DNA from: Bradysia coprophila
Taxonomy: Eukaryota > Arthropoda > Insecta > Diptera > Sciaridae
Direction of reading: 5' to 3'
DNA length: 64,000 nucleotides
Assembly (NCBI RefSeq): GCF_014529535.1
Contig: NW_023503496.1
Coordinates: 992,001 to 1,056,000 of the forward strand
Shown: positions 1 to 11,697 of the stretch, in pieces
How the letters are laid out: each line of letters starts with the position of its first letter
Numbering within the stretch: position 1 is the stretch's first letter
Translations under genes and position numbers: made by a program
The notes under the pieces: model-generated
The model's input: the letters and a program-made list of their open reading frames with translations, nothing else
What the model was told of the DNA's origin: nothing
Database searches by the model: none

Positions 1-75
1 GGTTGTTGAAGCGATCAAAAGCAGTTTCCATTTAGTCGTTAATTTCAACACAAGGCGCGTACGATTTGGTCGCAT
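1..75 (-). CDS. GT31 glycosyltransferase paralog, first exon only (partial at window edge)
   Basis: Read on the minus strand, 25 codons run from an ATG at 75 to the edge of the window. The encoded peptide (MRPNRTRLVLKLTTKWKLLL...) matches the first exon of the GT31 gene at 3435 (MRLHCTRFPLKLTTKWRLLL...) at about 17 of 25 positions, including the block LKLTTKWxLLLI. It is a short basic cytosolic tail followed by hydrophobic residues, as expected for the start of a type II Golgi membrane anchor. The homologous exon in the other copy is also exactly 25 codons, so the window edge probably falls at the splice donor. The two copies are divergent, head to head. The assignment rests entirely on the second copy; nothing catalytic is visible here. 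Confidence 0.6.
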   Translation of the reverse strand, partial: MRPNRTRLVLKLTTKWKLLLIASTT

Positions 76-1618
76 TTTCCAACTGGGTGTTCTGTCTATT
101 AAAAACGAATTTGCACCTTCCGTAACAACTACAGTAAACGAATGAAACTGAGAATCACTTTAGCTATGAATGTCTTGCAATTTACTTCGTTATTACCCAA
201 GATGTACGGGCAGCAAGTGTGAAATGGCCGACAAATTGACACGCATAATTGTTGGTAGTTTCCGTACGGAACACATGGATGGAATGGAGAAAATTTAAGA
301 ATTAAATGAAAATGAAATCACCATTAGCATATTACATGATAGGCGACGAAAGTACGCTTTTACGAAACGGGACCATCAGTGGTAATGTTTCGTAAAAAGT
401 TAACTGTTAAAATCAGCGGTTTATATGAAAGTCTTCATTATGTGTCCGATAAAAGAGAACTGAGAGCAAACGTAAATTGTTTCACTGTCCTTACAAGCGA
501 AGCGAGATCCACCAATCCCTAAGAAATTAAAGACTGTCACATTTATACTTTTCACCTGACAGAAGTCTAAACTCGCTGACTAAGAAACGGTAAGGTCACC
601 GGAGGCGCTATAGTCACACATGTACATTATAGCGTTGTTTTTGGCTATCTTTTGTTATTATAACCGCACCGTGTTATGCGTTGTAAAAAGCAACCTTTTC
701 CCATACTGACTCTGAAAAAAGTGACACAATCTACCTTGTGGCGATGCGGAATCGCGATATATGAACCTGAACCTGCACAGTAGATAATAAAGACAACATT
801 ACATTATTTCATTAGGTAGGAAATCGGTCTATGTTAGATAAGATGGACTGCTTGTAATAAAGTTTTTTAATTTACTGTAATTGTCGGTGTTGCTGATCCA
901 GATAATTGATTTGAAATAAATTGTAGCCAGCTTTGGAGGTAGCACTGTATTGATATGGTGGGGAGGGAATCAGTGTTTGACTATTTAATCGTTTATGTTA
1001 GTTGAGTTGAGAGTGAAGAGCCGTTACAAATTGTCCAACCAAGGAAATAAAAAACTTGCGAGAACTTTTGATTCGGTTTTAAATGTCGCTGCTACCACGA
1101 GTTGGCCCCGAACATTTAATAGTGCTTATAGGTACACAAATTACAACCAACTTCACTCGAGCTAAAGTACTTACAACATAAGCGAATTTGAATTAGGTCT
1201 CTGTCGCGTCACTATGTGTAGCTATACCGTTAATAAAATGTTTCCGATGAAAATTTAGAAGCCTTTATTTGTGAAAAACGTTGTGTTTACCTTAGGAAAA
1301 AGTTGAAAATTACATTTTCTCGGGTGAATACACTCGAAATAGAATTTCCAACTTTACTTCTACCGTTGAACAAATAACTATTTCTTCGCTAAACAAAGAC
1401 ACTACTAAAACGTCAAATGTGACATTTCGGAGGAGAAAATATTTATTTTCTACCCTCTTGTTTTGACAGCGGAGAAAGTAGAGAACTATCATTAGACGTA
1501 GCTTCAGCAAATAGTTATTTATGTCACCGAGTATTCTATCTTATCATTTTCTCATGTTTTTCGAGTAGAGAAAATACGGTTAATCATAACGCATATACGA
1601 CAAACGTGTACAGCTATT

Positions 1619-1788
1619 GGTCAAAACAAACGAGGCATTCAAAACGTGTTTTGGTCCTATTTTTCATGACGAAATTTTCGAAACTGTCAAATGAAGTTAG
1701 ATCTTTTTCTATTCAAAATCGCGATTGCTGCATCTGTCAATGAAAACTAGGACCAAAACACGTTTTCAATGCCTCGTTTGTTTTGAGC
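1619..1788. repeat. Foldback element, about 50-bp arms
   Basis: The left arm (1619-1670) reads TCAAAACAAACGAGGCATTC... and its near-perfect reverse complement is at 1737-1788. The spacer is about 66 bp. The structure is that of a small palindromic MITE. No second copy was seen in the window. Confidence 0.7.
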
Positions 1789-2820
1789 ATATTACAACCC
1801 AAATCAAAGTAAGATCAATATTTCACATGTCCGATAATTGTCAGGTACGTTACAGTTATTTGTTCACAGAGGGAAATAATTGGAAATTTAATTTCGAGGG
1901 TGTGGTTTCGCTACGCTCTGGCCCCAAGTCATACGATAAAATGAAATTTCCTATTTTTTTCCCAAGGTCAACAAAATATTTTTCTCGACAAAAGCTACCG
2001 AACTTTCAGCTGAGGTGAGAAAATTTGTATTTTCTCGCCTGCGTTGTGAAAAGTTCAAATTTTCTGACTTGATCTTATTTTTGCTCACTCAATAATTTCG
2101 ATCACAATTTCTTGGGTAAACTCTCTCAACTGACAATTACATTAAAAACCATTCCCCAGTGAATCTAGTTCGCTTTTAGCCGCACACACTAATGTCTTAT
2201 TAGTTCGTCCAGTTCTGACGCTAATGCAATAAACGAATGCAACCAATGCACTTCAAGCGTAAGTCGTACTCTAAATAGAGTACTGAAACTGGATAGTGAC
2301 TCAAACAAATTTTGGCGCTGTAAAAATGTCATCGGCAGCTGTCATTAGAAGCATTTTTGCCTGAACTGCGTTGATTTTATGCAAATTAGCTATATATATG
2401 ATCACTTTTGCTTGAAGTGCGTTGATGCAGCATCTTTTTTATGACGACGACATAATGGAGTGTGTTTCTGCATTAAGTGGAACGTCTGATTTTTTGCAAC
2501 CAATTTAGTTCAATATGCAAATATTGACACGTATTATGTGAAACAGTACCTGGTCTATTGTTTGGTTTTAATTATTTTTCCAATGTGTTTTCGCATGTGT
2601 TTTCAGATACTTTTTTTGATGCGATCATTGCCTTCTAAACGAGCTTTACTTTTGAATGCAATTGAACTTATTTTCAGATAGTAGGGGTGAACCGAATAGT
2701 TTTTTGGCAGGTTTGTTGGGCTCTTATATACGAGTCACGTTAGGGTTTTATTTAACTGGAAACATAACCAGGGATGGATACGATAGTGTTTCGAAAAAGC
2801 CGCTTCCATCCAGATCTACG

Positions 2821-3039
2821 TTAAAGTATAGTTTCCACTTAAAAAGAGCACTCCGTTTAGCCTCCGTTTACATGACAGTTGTAAAATAGAACAAAGGAAC
2901 TGTCACGTAAACGGAGTAAAAAATTGAAATAAATTCAATTTCCACTCCGTTTGCGTGACAGTTCTTTTGTTCTATTTTACAACTGTCATGTAGGCGGAGG
3001 CTAAACGGAGTGCTCTTTTTAAGTGGAAACTATACTTAA
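2821..3039. repeat. Palindromic MITE (family P), full copy
   Basis: The element is a nearly perfect 219-bp palindrome. It starts TTAAAGTATAGTTTCCACTT and ends with the reverse complement. The arms contain the motifs CTCCGTTTAGCCTCCG and TGTCACGTAAACGGAG. The right half recurs at 49590-49735 with only a few differences, so this is a family rather than a chance hairpin. Confidence 0.8.
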
Positions 3040-3434
3040 GAGTAAACCATTGCTGTGGCCGACGGGCAGATAAACATAGGAAATCTTAAATATACGATTA
3101 TCTTCCCCTCGGCTGTGGCTGTCATCGTACGCATAAATCGTGTTATTGGAAAGGCTCTCTACCTTTGGTTCTTGAGTTAAACAATGCCGAATGTTTGAAG
3201 ACGAAACGCTCGTCTTGTACCGTCTCAAGCAATGCAATTGTTTAAGTTCAAACACCATCGGTTGGTCCTTGTGGAGTCCCTCATGAAGTCTTCTGTCGTG
3301 GAGTCGTTACTTAAAAATTTCGTCAACAACATCATTTGGGTCTTACCCCTATTATGTGACTATATTCGCACAAATTTGAGTCTATAACTAAAATGGCCTG
3401 CACTTCTCTCTCGCAGATCGTTTCGACGAGTGAA

Positions 3435-4639
3435 ATGCGACTGCATTGTACGCGTTTTCCGCTCAAATTAACGACTAAATGGAGACTGCTGCTTATCGTT
3501 ATACCAGCCGTAAATTTTGATTTTAATAACAGACCACGTTCACTACTCAAGAGCTCAATGGAATTCTTATTTCCAGGAACTGTCTCTAACCACAACCTTC
3601 ATTTATTGGTCCTCCTCAAATGTCGCTCGGAGACCCAAGACAATGCTAATATACAACAACGAGCAGCTGTGCTCTTCCAATACATCCCTAATTAACAACC
3701 ATAATCAGCTCCCGTTCAAAACAACTATTGTGATCGTCGTTCCGTCGCGCCGCAAGAATCTCATGCAACGAAACTTGATTCGTCAAACATATGGATCGAT
3801 TCGCACTGTTAATAACGTGCACATTTTAGCCGTAGTATTCATGATGGGTAGTGCTGATGATCCGAAGGATTCTAAAACCGACCCGGATGAATTGGATGCT
3901 GAAAGCCGACGATTTGGTGACATTATTGTGGGAGATTTCGTTGACACCTACCGGAATCTGAGTCGAAAATCCGTTATGGCTTACGACATACTGTCGTGAA
4001 GCGGATCTGTTGGTGAAAACGGATGACGATGTAGTGGTGGACATTTTCAAACTCACAGCCGAATTGGGTAAATGGACTCCGGCTGAATTTGAATCCTTTA
4101 AATTTTGGTGTGGCGTCCACAACACCGAGAAAGTCATCCGAGATCGAAAGAGCATCTACTACGTTTCACGAGCGGAATATGCGCGCAAAAAATTCCCAAA
4201 GCATTGCGCAGGAGTTGGATACGTTACGTCAATGCGTTTAATTCGTCGGATTGCCGACGAAATTTCGAAATCGTTTCTCGGTCCAATTTGTAGTCACGAG
4301 GATGTGTTTATGACGGGGATCGTGCCAGAAAAGATAAATTCAGCTGGACGCAAGCCATCCATCGAGCACGTTAACAGGAAGATAGATTGGGTATTCTACG
4401 TGGACGAGCATAATCCGAACGTGGGTGGCAAATACATTTGGAAAGTTGCTGGTGAAACGTTTAACGAAACCGTAGATTTCGACGAGTTTCGGAAGCAATC
4501 GGGAACACGAGTCTTTTATCTACTTCAACAGGATGAAAACTTCGAGAGTAAGTTTTTGAGGTTGTGGTATTTGGTGGAAAATACGTTTCGTAAGGGAGAA
4601 GTGAAAACTCAAATTTTGTCGTTACGTGAAGCTGTTTAA
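3435..4639 (+). pseudogene. GT31 beta-1,3-galactosyltransferase-like gene, frameshifted
   Basis: Family members are type II Golgi enzymes that transfer galactose or GlcNAc in a beta-1,3 linkage to glycoprotein or glycolipid acceptors. Exon 1 is 3435-3509 (25 codons: basic tail plus start of the membrane anchor). A 67-bp intron (GTAAAT...TTTCCAG, 3510-3576) joins it in phase 0 to exon 2 from 3577. Exon 2 shows the family blocks IVVPSRRKNLMQRNLIRQTYG, the FMMG strand, DFVDTYRNLSRKS, the metal-binding KTDDDVVVD (DxD) and HEDVFMTG. The frame breaks near 3990: the upstream frame hits TGA at 3997, while the DxD half continues in another frame from 3992 to TAA at 4639. About four residues before the conserved Cys also look missing, so a small deletion is more likely than an intron. 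It is either a pseudogene or a sequence error; the remaining reading frame is otherwise intact. Confidence 0.75.
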
Positions 4640-4662
4640 CGATCAATATACTGTAAATGGCA

Positions 4663-4850
4663 AAGATCACGAATTGTCATCTCAAATTTCTCTCTCATTT
4701 TTCCATATATTTTTGACGTATCGTCACCTTTACTAGTGTTGCCAGCAACGATTACGACATGTCAAAAGTATATCGAAAAATGAGATGACAACTCACGATC
4801 TTTGCTTTTTCATAGAAAATTGACGCCATCTCCAGGTCGGAAGTACCAAT
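4663..4850. repeat. Dispersed repeat, related copy at 17065-17200
   Basis: The block around ATCTCAAATTTCTCTCTCAT and AGTGTTGCCAG recurs in the same order at 17065-17200. The first copy is partly palindromic: GATCACGAATTGTCATCTC is mirrored by GAGATGACAACTCACGATC near 4783-4801. It looks like a diverged non-autonomous transposable element. Confidence 0.5.
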
Positions 4851-5435
4851 CAATCTGTAAACTTAAGACGCTTAAGACGCAGAAATATCGGGTAGACAAT
4901 GTACATACACGAATTGAAAGAAAATGCAAATGTGCGATTGAAACAGTAAACAAATTTCATTTTGATTTTTCTATTCCTTACTCTCAACATAAAATTTCTA
5001 AGAACAGTAGCTAAGGCTAACCTCGAGGCTAATAAAAAAATCTGTACCAAAAAGGAACCGAACCCTTAGCGAGAGCTGACTTCTTGCACTAAAATCGCAT
5101 GAGATTAGAATGGGCTAGATGGTAAAAGCTCGACCATTGTGTCTACTAAATATTTTCAGTTAAAAGGCTTAAATCAAGGACTATCGATCGGCATAAAAGT
5201 GTGGGTCCTATAATTTAGTTAGAGTTACTGTTGCAGCTCCTTAGAATTGTAACGCTTACTGGAGCTATGCTGTGCATAGTTTAAGAAATGGTTTTTGGAA
5301 ATAAATAAAATTGAAAATTGAAATTGGCATTTACTAGAAACACACTTGATATACGTTGAACTCATGTTCATACGTCAATGATGCATATTGTACGATTCCG
5401 ACGGATGTAATTTCCGACAAATAATTCCTGTTGTA

Positions 5436-6194
5436 TAGGTTTGTTCCAAATAACTGTAAACCCGAACTTTGACAATACGAACGCCGACGATTTCATCCAC
5501 AGAGATGAACATAACCTAAACGTCAAAAGTTGAGGTTAAGTTGCCTTCTGTGGATGAAATTTGACATTTCGAAATGACCTTGGAACAAACTTATACATTT
5601 TTAGTATATATAGTGTTCCAGTTCGAATATTCGAACAGCTTTCAAAAATTGATGCCGTGGTACGCAGCTGTCCAAAACCAAAACAAAGCAAAAGAAGACA
5701 AAATAAAATTTTTGTTTTGGGTGTTTTTATGTTATTTATGTTATTGATTATATGTAAAATCAATTAAATTTTATTATTTGATGATGATAGTGTTCATAAA
5801 AAACAGGAAAACACTCAAAACAAAAATTTTATTTCGTTTACTTTTGCTTTATTTTGGTTTTTGATAACTGCGTACCACGGCATCCATTTTTGAAATCTGT
5901 TCGAATATTCGAACTGGAACACTATATTGGCTATTTGCATCGAAGGGTGCGAATTCAAAGTGCCAAGTTTGATGAAGAAAAGGCTGACACAAGATCGTAT
6001 AGGTTTGTTCCAAGGTCATTTCGAAATGTCAAATTTCATCCACAGAAGGCAACTTAACCTCAACTTTCAGGTTGACGAAAATTTTAACGAAAAAATTTCA
6101 AAAAAATTGGTTGACGTTTAGGTTATGTTCATATCTGTGGATGAAATCGTCGGCGTTCGTATTGTCAAAGTTTACAGTTATTTGGAACAAACCC
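5436..6194. repeat. Composite foldback: two inverted family-A MITEs around an inner palindrome
   Basis: A family-A copy at 5436-5593 (TAGGTTTGTTCCAAATAAC...) is mirrored by an inverted copy at 6000-6194. Between them 5607-5740 and 5800-5932 form a second palindrome (arms with TTCGAATATTCGAAC and ACGCAGTTATC/ACGCAGCTGTC variants). The right copy carries an extra small insert rich in AAATTTT. The whole 759 bp could fold into one large stem-loop. Confidence 0.75.
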
Positions 6195-7040
6195 ATTGAA
6201 TATATTTTGTACGATTCAAAGTGCCAAGTTTCACATAGAAAGTAATGCCACCTGGATATTTGGAAAATCGCCAATGGCGAAGCTAGTGAAAAACTAGTGT
6301 CGGTGTAGACGGAAAGGGATCATTCATAAATTACACAACGCCTTTTCAGTGTTGTCATCATAATTGAATCTTCAATAAAACTCCAAAAATGCGAACTATA
6401 CGAACCTTAGTCATTAAAATAAAAATTTGGAACCACGGATGTGATGTGCGCATCTATCAAGCTATTAAACATGTTGACAATTATGTTGACAGCACCGAAA
6501 AAGCTTTACGTAATTTATGAACGATCCCAAATTTAAAGTGTCTGGAAATAGAAAACATCGGTTGGCCTGTAGAGGCAGAATTTTTTTTTTTCAGTACTTC
6601 ATACTTTGAGATCTATTTTCTGGTGAAATAACTTCACTCTGGTAAATGTCATAGCAGTGAAGTTGGTTCACACAAAAATAGAGGTCTGACGTTGACATTA
6701 GTCAGTCTATTTGTTGGTTTTGAGACCGTTCTAACAGCCTTTTACAGCCAATTACAAGTTCAGTCTGGACCACCGGCTTAACGTGACTTCCGAACCACGC
6801 CTCTAAGTATGTAATTACTCTCTGAGGAAAGTTAGGTGCGAAATTGATATCTCGCCTTAATGTAGGCTAGACATATGTACACAAATTCATCGTATTTGGG
6901 TTACGTCATACGATTCATTCAGTGTGTACATCGTTGCAGCCACCAAACACACCGCAACTACCCAAATTATGAAGCTTGAGTGAACTTAGGACGTTACCAA
7001 TGCGATATAATCGCTAGAAAAATTCCATGCGGAATTTGTC

Positions 7041-7109
7041 TGTCACGGGAATCGAACCCGGATCATTTTGGTTGAAGGCTAGTACGTAACCACTGAGCCA
7101 TCCCGTCAC
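7041..7109 (-). repeat. tRNA-derived sequence (SINE head or tRNA pseudogene)
   Basis: On the minus strand there is an A-box-like GGATGGCTCAGTGG and a good B box GGGTTCGATTCCC at the expected spacing. The T stem is mostly paired. The anticodon stem does not pair and the acceptor arms match poorly, so a functional tRNA is unlikely. A diverged copy with the same layout is at 49488-49551, which points to a tRNA-derived repeat family. Confidence 0.6.
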
Positions 7110-7270
7110 GAAATGTACGAATTACGAATGTACGAATTACGAAATGTAATACAATCATACCAAAACCTATGTACTAACATTTTCGAGCAGCGTTTCCCTA
7201 TGGTATGCTCTGGATTAGCACGTTTTAAGTACTAATGATAATCATTAATGTGTAGACAGCACTACTAAGG

Positions 7271-7345
7271 GCACCAGGTCCAGGTAGCTCAATCGGTAGA
7301 GCATAGGACTCATACCCAAGAGGTCCCGGGTTCGACTCCCGGTGC
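7271..7345 (+). repeat. tRNA-derived sequence, Met-like anticodon loop (degenerate)
   Basis: The A box TAGCTCAATCGGTAGAGC and B box GGGTTCGACTCCC are well preserved, and the T stem CCGGG/CCCGG pairs perfectly. The loop CTCATAC would give anticodon CAT, but the anticodon stem has mismatches. GCACC at the start pairs with GGTGC at the end only if extra bases are tolerated between acceptor and D arm. It is more likely a SINE head or pseudogene than an active tRNA. Confidence 0.55.
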
Positions 7346-7793
7346 AAAAATGCTTGCCTGGTTTTATTCTAATCACTTGGTGATTAAGCACTCGCTATTA
7401 GTTATCTAATGGCTGTACGACCGTAACAAAGTCGCAAATTTCAAAGAAATCCAATATTCGATTTCTTCGCAACAATCACGCCATATTGACATAATGTCAA
7501 TGACACAATTCACAATATACAACAGACTGTAGGATAAGCGCCATCTATGATCGACTAGTCGCTCATTGGGAAAATACATGAGTCATTAGTGATGGTTGTG
7601 GTCTTCGCATACTACTCATGGCTTAGAGAATTCACAACGTATGGGACGTTTACACGGTCGATTTGTGAGCTATCTGAGTCCGAAGAGATATGATGAAAAA
7701 TCACAATTCATATGATCAAGTGACTTGTGCAATAACACAACAGGCCCACTAGAGGCTTAGGTGCTGGGCTAACCCCCTTCCCATCTAATCCAA

Positions 7794-8002
7794 GGGCACC
7801 AGCCTGCTCCCAGCATAAACACTGTTTTGACAAGGATCGTGGGAGGCTTTAGTAATAAGAGCTTAGGACTGTTTGTATGTTATGTCTGTATGTTTTGAAT
7901 CACACAATCAAAACAAGTCATCTGTGCGTACAAAAGAAACACATTACCGACTTTGGTTTCTCAGCCTCCCAATATTTCCTATATGCTAGAAGCAGTGCTG
8001 TG
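7794..8002. repeat. Family-C terminal-inverted-repeat element, empty of insert
   Basis: The ends GGCACCAGCCTGCTCCCAGC and GCTAGAAGCAGTGCTG are inverted relatives of each other. A second copy lies at 33577-33937 and is interrupted by a family-A MITE. This copy shows the uninterrupted site (TCTGTATGTTTTGAATC). Confidence 0.65.
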
Positions 8003-8978
8003 GTAGACAGCCTTCTTACAATTTAATTATTTCTGGAAAAAGATATTCTCAATCACTCTGCGATGATCCAACTCCTCCGTCTTTACACAGTGAATTCCGA
8101 AAGCTTTTGTTATCATATGAACGTTAAAAACTAACAGTCGTCGTCATGCATGAAACTTTTACGATCTGAGCTCTGTCTAGCTCATCAATCATCTTCAAGG
8201 CCGTCAGACATCACCACGATACGCCCACCAATCTCTGAATCATATGACAAGTTAATTCATGCGCTCGTACAGGAAGTAAAAGGGACCGTGTCAAGGCCAT
8301 GACATTGTGCGTAGAATTACTAAAACATCAACGCATTTATCTCACACATCGCGTACGGTTATGTCGGCTATGTGTACCACCTTCATATATATGAACGTAC
8401 ATGTACCGAAAGATAAGTAATTTTATTCGGAAATATTTTACTAGAACAAAATTCTCTTAAAAATACTTGTCGTTCTCTTGCGTCCGATTAACAATAATAG
8501 AAACTTAAAATTTAAAAATCTTTTTTTTTCTTCATTTCAATAAATTACTGGGGGAACAAAAGGAATTTTTACGAAAAAATATAATAATTATTAGTTGCCA
8601 TTATGCGTGCGGTACTTTGATTGATGATGTGTTAATACAATAAGTTATAATAGCCTATGGTGTGTAATGCTTCAGAAAATGCTCAATCTCTTGAGTGTGT
8701 TTACATTTGTATAAATAGCTCGATAAATTGGTATTGATATCAATGAATATGGTTAATGAAATTGCTCTTTTTTGCCTATTGTGTCAGCGCGCTAGGGTGG
8801 CTCGATTATTTTTTTAATTACGAACTGTATGTCGAGAGAAACGTTTCTCAATTTTTCGACTACTAAAATGGTCATTATTGGCGCCAGCTCGAGTAGGGTT
8901 AGTGATGCATTCCAGTGCTTCACTGGCTTACTATCGAAAAATTCGTTAGTCAATCTACTGATTGAATAAATCACTTCG

Positions 8979-9658
8979 AGGAACTGTCAAATTCTGTGAC
9001 ACTTGGTTTGTTTGAAGGCTGTAAACTTTGGGGATGTCACTCAAATCGCCATTTTATTAGATACGGGGGAACACACCACTTCTGAAGATTTTACAAACAA
9101 AAAAATTCATCACATCGTCACGTCGACGAGAATCGTCACAGGAGGTGAATTTTTGTATGACAACCGCCATTTTATCGTCAACTGTGGTGTGTCACCCGTG
9201 TATCTTAAATTTGACATTAGGGATCAAAAGTCGGTCTATTCCATCTGTCAAAGTGACGTTTAAAACGTTAAACAAGATTTTTTATGTGAAATGTTTACAA
9301 AATCGGTAATTTTTTCATAATTCTATTCCACTAATTGCATTGAGGAAAAATAAACGATTTTGTAAACATTTCACATAAAAAATCTTGTTTGACGTTTTAA
9401 ACGTCACTTTGACAGATGGAATAGACCGACTTTTGATCCCAACTGTCACATAACCTCCATACAAACTACACACACACTCTACGGGGTAGAGTGTGTGTGT
9501 AGTTTGTATGGAGGTTATTTAGTGTATCTGTGTGACCTACCGAAAGTTTACAGTCTTGGTTTTTTACAAGAAATTCTAACTTGACGAAAAGTTTGTATTT
9601 TTGTCAAGTTAGATTTTTCTAATAAAAATACCAAGTGTCCCAGAAGTTGACAGTTCCG
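8979..9658. repeat. Foldback element with nested palindromes
   Basis: The outer arms start GGAACTGTCAAATTCTGTGA (8979) and end with its inverted relative (9658), each extending through ACTGTAAACTTT. Inside are a palindrome at 9218-9442 (arms GGATCAAAAGTCGGTCTATT and its complement, about 75 bp) and a perfect short hairpin at 9451-9517. A 30-bp inverted pair (9577-9628) also sits in the right arm. Confidence 0.7.
9451..9517. repeat. Perfect 32-bp hairpin with 3-nt loop
   Basis: Bases 9451-9482 and 9486-9517 are exact reverse complements around GGG. The arms contain a CA/TG run (CTACACACACACTC). It lies within the larger foldback element. Confidence 0.85.
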
Positions 9659-9770
9659 CGACATTATGGCACTACTACAAAAGAACTTGTACGAAAACCA
9701 ATCACACAAAAAATCCAGATCAGGCATAAACAGTCGTCATATTAGCATCTCTCTACTGTCGCATGGCATC

Positions 9771-9903
9771 GGGGAATCTGGCACACGCGATCATAGTATG
9801 CGCCCTTTTACTACATGTAACGAGAAGTCATGACTGTGCCAGATTCGCCCCTTAGAGGTGAATCTGGCATACCATCAATTTGTATGGTTTGCCAGATTAC
9901 CCC
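9771..9903 (+). repeat. ATCTGGCA element, copy 1
   Basis: The element is bounded by GGGGAATCTGGCACAC and TTGCCAGATTACCCC, with two internal ATCTGGCA/TGCCAGAT motifs. An inverted copy is at 51512-51650 with the same internal order (ACATGTAACGA, TCATG, GTGCCA). It is a short MITE. Confidence 0.75.
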
Positions 9904-11503
9904 TACGTCTGTCTCTTTAATATTGGAACTAACTTGCTAGATGGCGCACATCTGAATGGCGTCATTCTTTATCAACCTTGTCCATAGCTCTTTCAACAAC
10001 ATACCAGAAATGGTTAATGAGCCACCTTGATATCTCGCGGGATTCCTTTATCATCGTCACATACACTACTCTGCACATCACGATCACACACAGATTTGAC
10101 ATTATTTTCACACGGGCGATTTGTAGCATAATTGACACTTAGACGATTCAAGCCATTGGTCAACTGAATCGATTTTTCATCTTAAATTTTACAAAAAAAA
10201 ATTGTGACTGTCACGCGATCCTTGAACCCCCTTCTTGAGTTACGTAATTTATGAACGGCCCCTAATCACCATCACTAACACAATCAAATATTAGCGAAAA
10301 GTTTCAGCAAATTTCACCAAAATTTCGTTAATTTTCACTAAAGTTAGCGAAATTTAGTGAAACTTTCCGCTTATATTAGGCCCTGATCACTAATTTTCAT
10401 TGTCTCTTCAAAAAGGATAAGTCCAAATTGGAGGACAGATTCCGCCATGCGCTATGTAATAAACGCGTGACAACAAATAAATGCCACTTGACCAATGACT
10501 ACACACGATTGAATACTAAATGCATTGCAATTTGTTTCGTACACTTTGCAATGAAATTGATCTTGACTGTGAGCCATTTGCACTTGTAATTCGAACAATT
10601 TTGATCAAAACAATCCATCCGAATCACACTCTATCACTCGACACGATCAACTCATTTTTCAACATTACCGCCACGGGTGGTTAATACTTCGTTCCGAGTC
10701 TACACAGCAGCTTGTCCCTGACTTAACTGCATCGCAATGCATTAGTGTTGCTGATCAAACAAAATATATTTCTATTCAAACTCGAGCGTCGTTCAACTTC
10801 GTGAGTGCACACAAAATCTGTGAATATCATTAAATCGCCGAGCAAACTATCAAACATGCCTGACGACGACACTTAGTGTACATAATAAGTTATTTGCATG
10901 CATTAAGAGCGAAAATGCAGTTTTCACGTCGTTGTTAGTTGTGAAAGCGGACTCTAGGCGTCTATAAGCTTGTTGAATTATGGGTGTGTCGAAGAAGGGA
11001 GTGTTCGCATTTGTTTAATAAACGTGGTCCTTGGCCAGCTACAACAGTGAGAACACATGCCGTCCCGTATTGTAAATAACTATTTGCTATGTTGTCGTTG
11101 CACATTTTTGCATTTCAATAGCGTCAACATCGCGCAATAATTTATTATAGGAAATGCAGTGCGGAACCGGTTCCCTGAATCGGGTATTCCGTATTTAAAT
11201 ACAAAAACCGGATTTTGATATCGGTTTTCGGTTCGGTATCATAAAATTTAAGAATGTTAGACTGGTCTGCTGTCTAGTCTAGGTTATGATTTCCATAATG
11301 TAAATGGGACTAATCGACTGGTTTAATGGCATCGATTTGATGGCATACAGTCTCTTGTCTCATGAGAATCGGTAAATTCGGAATCATTTGAGTGCAAAAA
11401 AAAAAATCCTGGCTGAACCGTAGCGAGACCAGAGGGTTAGGAATGACCTCAGTATTGAAGGTGCCAGTTTTGTTTCCGACAAGAGATTGAGTCGTGCGAT
11501 GAT

Positions 11504-11509
11504 TTTATT
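11504..11509 (-). terminator. Poly(A) signal, galectin
   Basis: AATAAA on the minus strand, about 190 bp beyond the galectin stop codon. It is the first such hexamer seen downstream. Confidence 0.5.
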
Positions 11510-11697
11510 GTCCCTTTAAATGAGTGAACCGCAATCACAACAAGCATCAAAAAACAAAATAAAAAGACATTCGGATGTTGTCCGAACAGTGATGTGATAC
11601 CAAAATTTCGAGCCACCCTAAGCGCGCGTATAAGGTCCACTTGGTATTTCAAACAAAAAATGATCATAAAACTAACATCCGCGTCTTAATGCGGCCG

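Larger units (their letters stand above)
76..3434. other. Intergenic region between the two GT31 copies, with two palindromic elements
   Basis: No convincing coding sequence is seen. The short ORFs have no recognisable domain and fall in AT-rich sequence. The stretch holds two foldback elements (1619-1788 and 2821-3039), listed separately. It may contain the divergent promoters of both GT31 genes, but no core promoter motif could be assigned. Confidence 0.5.
4640..11697. other. Intergenic, repeat-dense 7-kb region
   Basis: No protein-coding gene is recognised between the GT31 copy and the galectin. The region holds a composite foldback (5436-6194), two tRNA-like sequences (7041-7109, 7271-7345), a terminal-inverted-repeat element (7794-8002), a 676-bp foldback (8979-9658) and an ATCTGGCA element (9771-9903). 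Stretches 6200-7040, 8003-8978 and 9904-11697 show nothing else that could be supported. Confidence 0.5.

Noticed and set aside
3929-4001. Explaining the GT31 frame break by an intron
   Set aside because: Any GT...AG pair that fixes the frame would remove the conserved DFVDTYRNLS block; a small deletion fits better.
7271-7345. Functional initiator or elongator Met tRNA
   Set aside because: The anticodon loop reads CAT, but the anticodon stem is mismatched and the acceptor arm needs extra unpaired bases.
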